This document shows, one piece after another, positions 58,731 through 64,000 of a stretch of 64,000 nucleotides of DNA; the stretch's first letter is position 1; every line of letters begins with the position of its first letter. Made by a program: the position numbers and the translations under genes. Location: the NCBI RefSeq assembly GCF_963675815.1, contig NZ_OY776574.1:676001-740000 (forward strand), written 5' to 3'. Origin of the DNA: an uncultured Desulfuromusa sp. Lineage in GTDB: Bacteria > Desulfobacterota > Desulfuromonadia > Desulfuromonadales > Geopsychrobacteraceae. Below the pieces are notes generated by a model. That model saw only the letters and a program-made list of their open reading frames with translations. It made no database searches and was not told the DNA's origin.

Positions 58731-61165
58731 TAAAGGTTGCTCTGGCCGGCCAGCCAAACTGCGGAAAATCAACTATTTTCAACATGCTCAGTGGTGTCAA
58801 TCAGCATGTTGCCAACTATCCCGGAGTCACCGTTGACAAAAAATCGGCGAAGCTAAAGTTCCAGGGAGAGCTATTTGAAATTGTTGACCTTCCGGGAACC
58901 TACTCTTTCAGCACCTATTCACTGGAAGAAACGGTAGCAAAAACATTTCTCCTCGATGAGGGAACAGATGTCATTGTCAATGTCGTTGATGCTTCCAGCT
59001 TACGTCGCAACCTGTACCTGACATTTCAGCTACTGGAACTTGGAAAGCCTCTGGTGATGATCCTCAACATGATGGATATCGCCGAACGGCGCGAGTTGGA
59101 AATCGATATCGACAAATTATCGAAGATGTTGAATGTCACAATCGTTGAAACGGTTGGCACCAAGCGTGGTGGGAAAAAAAGAGAGATTCTCGAAGCGATA
59201 TCCCAGGCAGGAAAAGTCTCCATTTCCGAACCATTTAAAATTGATTACATGGAGTTTGAAACTGTCATTCTCGAAATCGAACAAATGATCGCGTTTGAAT
59301 CAACAATCTCCAGACGGTGGCTTGCCATCAAGTCTCTCGAAGCAGATAAAGTCATCCTTGAAAAAGTCAACATCAGCAAAGAGACGATCAAGGATATCAC
59401 CGGCAGTATCCACGCAAAACTTGACCTTGATGTTGACCAGACTTTTGCCCGCATCCGCTACGATAGTGCTGATGTCGTCTACCATAAATGTGTTAAGGAG
59501 AAAAACCGGAATCTCGATACCCTGACAGCCAAAGTTGACCGTGTCATCCTCAACAAATGGCTGGCGTTTCCGGTGCTGGGGCTGGTTATCTATCTGATCT
59601 ACCAACTGTCGATTGTCTGGGGCTACAAACTCACCAACTATACCTGGCCGTTACTGGCGACCCTGAAAAACTGGGTCATTGCACTACTGCCACCTCCGGA
59701 ACTGGCAAATGTTCCCATAATCACTGATTTTGGTATCTGGATGGTGAACAGTGCAATTGCATTGCTCAACTATATTCCGATCTTTTTCATTCTGTTTGCC
59801 CTCATTGCCATCTTGGAAGATGTCGGCTATATGCCGAGAATGGCATTTATTCTTGACCGGGTCTTCAAAAAGTTTGGCCTGCACGGTCAGTCAACCTTGC
59901 CATTGGTTCTCGGTGGCGCTTTCGTTGGCGGCTGCGCCGTCCCCGGCATCATGGCCACCAAGGGCATTGCCGATGACCGTGCCCGGCTGGCCACAATCCT
60001 CACAGTCCCCTACATGAACTGTTTGGCCAAAGTGCCATTTTACACCCTGCTCCTCGGTGCTTTTTTTAAAGAAAACATGGCGTTGATGATGTTTTTCATC
60101 TCAACCGTCACCCTGTTTATCGCTTTGATCGTCGCAAAATTGACGACCTCAACAGTCTTGAAAAACCGAGAAACAGCACCCTTTATTATGGAACTACCAA
60201 CCTATCACTTACCCACCTTCAGCGGCGTTTTTCTGCGTGCAGCCCAACGGGTCTGGCTGTACATCAAAAAAGTTATGACCATTGTTCTGGCTGTAGCCGT
60301 GGTTCTGTTTGTCCTGCTGCAGTACCCTGGAGTGTCGACTGAAAAACAGGCTGAATTTACTCAGCAAATAGACACAGCTCTGGTCCAGTTTGATAAGAAG
60401 ATCCAAGGCAACGAATATTATCAGCGTGTTGACAATGTGGCGGAAGTTTCCGAACTGGTAAATCTTTACGACAACTATAAAGCGAAGCGCATGCTGGCCA
60501 ACACAAAGAGTGCGGTGGAATCGCTGGACGCAGCCTTTCTGGCAAAAAACCCGGAGCTTTTCCCGCTGGTTCGGCCTCAGGATGATGACGCAAGAAAGAT
60601 CAGTAAAGCTGTTCGCAAACTGTCAAAAACCAACAAAAAACTACAGATTGCCATCAAGAATGAAAAAATCACCAACTCTTTCCTCGGTATGTTCGGCCGC
60701 GCTCTGGAACCGGTGACTCAATATGCCGGATTTGACTGGCGAATTAATGTTGCATTCTTGAGTTCGTTTGCAGCACGGGAAAGTGCCGTTGCAACTCTGG
60801 GTTCAATTTACGAGAAAGGCAAAACCAATCTCACCCCGGAAGAATCACTTGCACAGGATGGAGCCTATACGCCAGTTCACGCTGCGGCAATGCTGCTTTT
60901 CATGATTCTAACCCCCCCGTGTATTGCCACGATGGTCGTCGTAAAACTGCAGAGCAATTCTTATCGGTGGATGCTTTTTGCCATCTTCTTCCCCACCGCC
61001 CTTGGTGTAACTCTGTCGATTTTATTCTTCTCCATGGCATTGCAGTTTGGCTGGAGCGGGCTGGAACTGATGCGTAATTTTTATTTAAGCACTGCAACTC
61101 TGACTCTTATTTTATCACTATTCAAAACCAAACAATCCGGCTGGCAAGTCGGAAAATCACAATGA
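58727..61165 (+). CDS. feoB: Ferrous iron transport protein B
   Basis: Inner-membrane Fe(II) importer of 812 residues. N-terminal G domain: G1 GQPNCGKST at residues 8-16, G3 DLPGTYSFS near 55, G4 NMMD near 118. Then the helical regulatory domain and about ten membrane segments, including the Gate motif GGAFVGGCAVPGIMATKGI near residue 395 and the second Gate with TPPCIATMVVVKL near residue 730. A soluble charged insert at about residues 545-650 (EKQAEFTQQIDTALVQFDKK shortened) separates the halves. Regulated by the Fur and Crp-type sites before feoA. Confidence 0.97.
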   Translation: MIKVALAGQPNCGKSTIFNMLSGVNQHVANYPGVTVDKKSAKLKFQGELFEIVDLPGTYSFSTYSLEETVAKTFLLDEGTDVIVNVVDASSLRRNLYLTFQLLELGKPLVMILNMMDIAERRELEIDIDKLSKMLNVTIVETVGTKRGGKKREILEAISQAGKVSISEPFKIDYMEFETVILEIEQMIAFESTISRRWLAIKSLEADKVILEKVNISKETIKDITGSIHAKLDLDVDQTFARIRYDSADVVYHKCVKEKNRNLDTLTAKVDRVILNKWLAFPVLGLVIYLIYQLSIVWGYKLTNYTWPLLATLKNWVIALLPPPELANVPIITDFGIWMVNSAIALLNYIPIFFILFALIAILEDVGYMPRMAFILDRVFKKFGLHGQSTLPLVLGGAFVGGCAVPGIMATKGIADDRARLATILTVPYMNCLAKVPFYTLLLGAFFKENMALMMFFISTVTLFIALIVAKLTTSTVLKNRETAPFIMELPTYHLPTFSGVFLRAAQRVWLYIKKVMTIVLAVAVVLFVLLQYPGVSTEKQAEFTQQIDTALVQFDKKIQGNEYYQRVDNVAEVSELVNLYDNYKAKRMLANTKSAVESLDAAFLAKNPELFPLVRPQDDDARKISKAVRKLSKTNKKLQIAIKNEKITNSFLGMFGRALEPVTQYAGFDWRINVAFLSSFAARESAVATLGSIYEKGKTNLTPEESLAQDGAYTPVHAAAMLLFMILTPPCIATMVVVKLQSNSYRWMLFAIFFPTALGVTLSILFFSMALQFGWSGLELMRNFYLSTATLTLILSLFKTKQSGWQVGKSQ

Positions 61166-61176
61166 AAGGGCATACT

Positions 61177-61488
61177 ATGAAAAAGATACTGCTACTGACC
61201 ACGATTCACCTACTGCTGCTGATTTCAACAGCATCAGCGCATACTGCTCTGATGTCATGCTTTGATGAAGGAGATGGAACCATTACCTGCGAAGGCGGAT
61301 TCAGCGATGGAAGCAGTGCCAGTGGTGTCAAATTCCGGGTGGAGCAAAATGGCAAAGCAATTCTGGAAACAAAGATGAATGAATATAGTGAGGTTAACTT
61401 TAAAAAACCTGAGGGAGCCTATCGGGCGGTATTTGATGCCGGTGAAGGACATGGTGTTTATGTCGATGGCAAGGATATTGTGGAATAA
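61177..61488 (+). CDS. Small exported protein of the feo operon
   Basis: Protein of 103 residues with signal peptide MKKILLLTTIHLLLLISTASA, followed by HTALMSCFDEGDGTITCEGG. The mature protein has two Cys that can pair and the C-terminus reads FDAGEGHGVYVDGKD. No family recognised; it resembles the beta-sandwich domains found in periplasmic metal-uptake helpers. The ATG at 61177 has an AAAGGG site; an ATG at 61162 overlaps the feoB stop. Its position after feoB suggests a role in metal handling. Confidence 0.6.
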   Translation: MKKILLLTTIHLLLLISTASAHTALMSCFDEGDGTITCEGGFSDGSSASGVKFRVEQNGKAILETKMNEYSEVNFKKPEGAYRAVFDAGEGHGVYVDGKDIVE

Positions 61489-61528
61489 CAATAACCTATT
61501 ACAAACCTACAAGAAGGAGAAAAGTTAG

Positions 61529-62347
61529 ATGAAAAATGTCGTTTTAGCCTTGGTTCTGTCAATCTTATGGTGCAACAGTTCTTTTGCCCACTTCCAGATG
61601 CTTTATACACCGGAGTCAGCTTTGGAAAAAGGAACAACCATAGAACTGCGTGAAATCTTTACCCATCCGTTCGCTGATGAACACACCATGGATATGGGCA
61701 AACAACATGACAGCAAAAAGAACAGTCCGGTTGAAGCTTTCTATGTCGTCAACAAAGGCAAGAAAAAAGACCTGTTGAGCTCTCTGGAGAGTATTACCTG
61801 GAAAGGCAACCATAATTCCGGAGCCGCCTATAAGTCTCAATATAAAGCGAAGCGCATGGGTGACCACCTGTTTGTGCTGCAACCAGCCCCCTACTTCGAG
61901 GCGGGTGAAGGTATCTATATCCAGCAAATTTCCAAAATGATCGTCAATGTAGCCGGGGCACCGACCGACTGGGACAAAGAACTGGGCCTGAAAGCTGAGA
62001 TCGTTCCCCTGACCAAGCCATACAGTATCTGGACCGGATCTACTTTTACCGGCATCGTTAAGAGCAATGGCGAGCCGGTTCCTTTTGCCGAAATCGAAGT
62101 GGAATATCTGAATCGCGATATCGATCTGGCTGCCAATGCCATGGGGCCTTCCCTGGTTGCAGCTCCCCAAGATAGCTTTGTCACTATCGGGATTAAAGCC
62201 GACCAAAATGGCAAGTTCACCTTCGGTTTACCTAAAGCCGGATGGTGGGGATTCTGCGCCCTGGGTGCCGGTAGCGATACTCAGTACAAAGGTAAAGAGC
62301 TGAGCCAGGATGCCGTTATCTGGGTTCAGGTCAAAGATATGAAATAA
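61529..62347 (+). CDS. DUF4198-type periplasmic protein of the feo operon
   Basis: Protein of 272 residues with a signal peptide ending NSSFA and a mature start HFQMLYTPES. The domain matches DUF4198 in character: an early His, FTHPFADEHTMDMGKQHD near residue 45, KPYSIWTGSTFTGIVKSNGE near residue 165 and a closing PKAGWWGFCALGAG near 237. DUF4198 proteins occur next to nickel, cobalt and other metal transporters and are thought to bind metal in the periplasm. Here it sits in the Fe(II) operon with an AGAAGGAG site. Confidence 0.75.
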   Translation: MKNVVLALVLSILWCNSSFAHFQMLYTPESALEKGTTIELREIFTHPFADEHTMDMGKQHDSKKNSPVEAFYVVNKGKKKDLLSSLESITWKGNHNSGAAYKSQYKAKRMGDHLFVLQPAPYFEAGEGIYIQQISKMIVNVAGAPTDWDKELGLKAEIVPLTKPYSIWTGSTFTGIVKSNGEPVPFAEIEVEYLNRDIDLAANAMGPSLVAAPQDSFVTIGIKADQNGKFTFGLPKAGWWGFCALGAGSDTQYKGKELSQDAVIWVQVKDMK

Positions 62348-62413
62348 GCAACTTCCAGGCCTGTCGGGTGGAGAACATTTCCGGCAGGCCTGATCTATCC
62401 GACAGGAACGTCC

Positions 62414-62581
62414 ATGCAACAACTCCTACTCTTCGCCATTTTTGTTGGCGCTATTTATTATCTTTATCGCAAGCTGTTCAAAAATAAAGGCTGCAACTGC
62501 AGCAGTAAAAGCTGCTGCTCAACCCCGCCGACAGTATCACGGCAGGGCAACAAAAATGGCGATAACAGCACCGATCATTGA
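62414..62581 (+). CDS. FeoB-associated Cys-rich membrane protein
   Basis: Short gene of 55 codons. One hydrophobic helix at the N-terminus (LLLFAIFVGAIYYLYRKLF), then a Cys-rich tail CNCSSKSCC at residues 27-35 and a polar C-terminus. This is the usual build of the FeoB-associated Cys-rich membrane protein family, which often lies directly after feoB. It could take up or pass on Fe(II) at the membrane. It closes the feo operon. Confidence 0.8.
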   Translation: MQQLLLFAIFVGAIYYLYRKLFKNKGCNCSSKSCCSTPPTVSRQGNKNGDNSTDH

Positions 62582-62686
62582 CATTGTCGACCTCCTCCAC
62601 AGCTATAGACACAAGGGTATCTATGCTGGGCTGAATCTAATCGTATCAGAACGGCACAGCAGATAAATCCAGTACCAGTGATTGAT

Positions 62687-63043
62687 TTAATGACTGCGCC
62701 TTTTACAGCGACAATTCCTGCAACCTCGACAGAGACAACAGCGTTTCTGGGGCTCCTTTTGCGGACTGAGCAACTGTTCTACTTCCGGGGCAATCTCACT
62801 CCAGGCTCGCCGACAATAGACCGCCGGCAAGCCCCGTTCTTTAACTTTTTTCTTGATTGTTCTGGCCGCTGTATGATGAAGAAAATCAGTGCAAAAAATA
62901 ACCAGATCGGTGCTGAGAGGAATACTGTTTTTTGTGACTTTCTGGCTACGAGCACTCCAATGGAGAACCTTCTCAGCTCCCAACTCTTCCAGCTTGGGAA
63001 CAAAAGCAGCAATTTTGTCTGCTCCTACAATCAAAACGACCAT
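62687..63043 (-). CDS. DUF2325 protein with Cys-rich tail
   Basis: Protein of 118 residues. The body (MVVLIVGADKIAAFVPKLEE, then DLVIFCTDFLHHTAARTIKK near residue 47, and RGLPAVYCRRAW near residue 70) fits DUF2325. The last 20 residues hold six Cys among basic residues (RCCLCRGCRNCRCKRR). Function unknown; related proteins are found near FeoB in anaerobes. It starts at an ATG with a GGAG site, 26 bases after the flavodoxin gene on the minus strand, and is convergent with the feo operon. Confidence 0.75.
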   Translation of the reverse strand: MVVLIVGADKIAAFVPKLEELGAEKVLHWSARSQKVTKNSIPLSTDLVIFCTDFLHHTAARTIKKKVKERGLPAVYCRRAWSEIAPEVEQLLSPQKEPQKRCCLCRGCRNCRCKRRSH

Positions 63044-63069
63044 ATCAACTCCAATGCTTAAATACGCAG

Positions 63070-63567
63070 CTATTTTGCCTCCTGAAGAACCTGATCAACC
63101 CAGATCCGGATACGTTCTTCAGTCAGATCAGCTTGATTTTCCTCATCCAGCGGCAAACCCAGGAACCGGCCATCGATAAACGCCGCTGAATCCTGAAATT
63201 CATATCCGTCCCCGGAACACTTGCCAACGATAGTTGCTCCGGCTTCAAGCGCAGCATCATGCAGCTCTTTGATCCCATCGACAAAAGTACCGGAATAGGT
63301 TTCCTGATCACCAAGCCCAAACAATGCAACTGTTTTACCTTTGAGATCGGCACTGCTCAAAAGGGTAAGTGAATCAGCCCAATCGTCCTGAAGATCACCC
63401 AATCCCCACGTCGAAGCTCCAAGAATCAGTAAATCACAAGCCTCCAGATCGGCCTTTTCAGCGTCACCAATGGGGGTCGCATGCGAACCGCTGATCGCAG
63501 CGCATAGCATCTGTGCTGCACTTTCAGTATTACCGGTGGTACTGCCGTAGAAAATTCCTGTTTTCAT
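63070..63567 (-). CDS. Flavodoxin
   Basis: FMN-binding electron carrier of 165 residues that can replace ferredoxin under iron limitation. The phosphate loop GIFYGSTTGNTES is at residues 4-16, the first FMN loop in GASTWGLGDLQDDW near residue 54 and the second in GLGDQETYSGTF near residue 87. The second ATG (63567) has a better spaced GGGAG site than the first (63573). A Fur-box-like 19-mer lies about 30 bases upstream and a Crp-type site beyond that. Confidence 0.93.
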   Translation of the reverse strand: MKTGIFYGSTTGNTESAAQMLCAAISGSHATPIGDAEKADLEACDLLILGASTWGLGDLQDDWADSLTLLSSADLKGKTVALFGLGDQETYSGTFVDGIKELHDAALEAGATIVGKCSGDGYEFQDSAAFIDGRFLGLPLDEENQADLTEERIRIWVDQVLQEAK

Positions 63568-63595
63568 TGTCATTTCTCCCTTTCACGCGCTATAA

Positions 63596-63614
63596 GATAT
63601 TGAAAAGCAATATC
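63596..63614 (-). promoter_or_regulatory. Fur box before flavodoxin
   Basis: GATATTGAAAAGCAATATC has a 7-bp perfect inverted repeat and agrees with the 19-bp Fur consensus at 15 of 19 positions. Placed 29 bases before the flavodoxin ATG. Confidence 0.68.
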
Positions 63615-63641
63615 AATATAATTGCTTACAGCTTTTAGATC

Positions 63642-63657
63642 CGTGATAAAGGTCACA
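63642..63657 (-). promoter_or_regulatory. Crp-type site before flavodoxin
   Basis: CGTGA-TAAAGG-TCACA matches the TGTGA-N6-TCACA pattern with one mismatch. It lies upstream of the Fur box relative to flavodoxin transcription, the position of an activator. Confidence 0.5.
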
Positions 63658-63770
63658 AAGGGTTCTTTTTAGGTAAGAATTTTGATGATCAGACTGAACA
63701 GAAGATAGAAACTAAAATAGGGAGGAGAAGTATGATTTACAGAGACAAATAGCTGCCAGTTTCCCGTATT

Positions 63771-64000
63771 TTAAGAGCAACGGCAGCTACAGTTACATTC
63801 GGATTCTTCAAGAACGGCCTCAAGACTTGCAACACTGACAACCTGCACCTTGCCGCCCTGATAGCTGATTCCGTCCCTCTTGACCAGGCGCTGCAGACTC
63901 CGGGATAAGGTTTCGCGGGCAATCCCAAGCTCCTGGGCTGTCAGGCTGATTGGCCTGATGTCAACGTCACATACCAATTGACGCAAACAGCGTCCCTGTT
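63771..64000 (-). CDS. Crp/Fnr-family regulator, partial (C-terminal part)
   Basis: Only the last 76 codons are in the window; the gene runs off the right edge. They encode the winged HTH of a Crp/Fnr regulator: SLTAQELGIARETLSRSLQR with the recognition helix RETLSRSL, then VKRDGISYQGGKVQVVS. The E-x-x-S-R pattern is the Fnr-like type, which in E. coli FNR reads TTGAT half-sites. The tail SLEAVLEESECNCSCRCS ends in four closely spaced Cys. The sensing N-terminal domain is not visible. It lies upstream of the flavodoxin on the same strand. Confidence 0.85.
   Translation of the reverse strand, partial: QGRCLRQLVCDVDIRPISLTAQELGIARETLSRSLQRLVKRDGISYQGGKVQVVSVASLEAVLEESECNCSCRCS

Noticed and set aside
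1..64000. tRNA or rRNA genes, IS elements, prophage, CRISPR arrays
   Set aside because: None seen on either strand by eye; no transposase-like protein, no regular direct repeats and no tRNA-like cloverleaf with a T-loop that I could support.

Overview
The window looks like a chromosomal stretch of an anaerobic, probably marine deltaproteobacterium of the Desulfuromonadales/Geobacter type. This is inferred from gene content: an LL-diaminopimelate aminotransferase lysine route joined to arginine genes, two apparent selenoproteins (an ArsC-like protein and a peroxiredoxin, each with an in-frame TGA followed by a SECIS-like hairpin), a DUF815 ATPase, Tex, and a Feo iron-uptake region. I see no rRNA, tRNA, IS element, prophage or CRISPR array. 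Both ends cut genes: argF at the left and a Crp/Fnr-type regulator at the right.

Layout. 0-9.3 kb is a mostly co-directional biosynthetic run: argF (partial), RDD protein, argG, NUDIX, nitrilase-like protein, argH, LptM-like lipoprotein, dapA, dapB, entericidin-like lipoprotein, dapL. 9.4-19.1 kb is housekeeping: DUF815 ATPase, ArsC-like selenoprotein, acetyltransferase, tex, B12/radical-SAM protein with a rhodanese, universal stress protein, queF. 19.5-20.7 kb is a first asd gene on its own promoter and terminator.

21.0-41.6 kb is the most unusual region, a catabolic supercluster that I read as uptake and anaerobic breakdown of ectoine (possibly also hydroxyectoine). It holds an IclR regulator, a diaminobutyrate-type aminotransferase, a second asd, an Asp/Glu racemase-like protein, an M20 deacetylase, a TRAP transporter (dctPQM), an M24 protein that closely resembles ectoine hydrolase DoeA, a 1000-residue NAD-glutamate dehydrogenase, a proline-racemase-family protein without catalytic cysteines, a flavoprotein plus FeS/CCG pair, an aspartate kinase and a second M20 deacetylase. 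An AcnX-type hydro-lyase pair lies convergently at its end. The second asd and the kinase suggest that aspartate semialdehyde is oxidised through aspartyl phosphate with ATP formation, rather than by the non-phosphorylating dehydrogenase known from aerobic ectoine degraders. The iclR and gdh promoters share a 32-base element containing CACTAT-N16-ATAGTG just downstream of the -10 box, so one regulator probably controls both halves. Many gaps in this region carry strong hairpins.

43.4-55.2 kb: YgjV-like membrane protein, PlsC-type acyltransferase, TerB/DnaJ protein, pgi, a Cof-type HAD phosphatase, and a five-gene dipeptide/oligopeptide ABC transporter followed by a C26 amidase. 55.4-58.1 kb: selenocysteine peroxiredoxin, a zinc-ribbon protein and a RelA/SpoT-like synthetase. 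58.3-64 kb: iron region with feoA, feoB, two exported proteins and a Cys-rich membrane peptide on the plus strand, and a Crp/Fnr-type regulator, flavodoxin and DUF2325 protein on the minus strand. The feoA and flavodoxin upstream regions each carry a Fur-box-like 19-mer and a TGTGA-N6-TCACA-like site.
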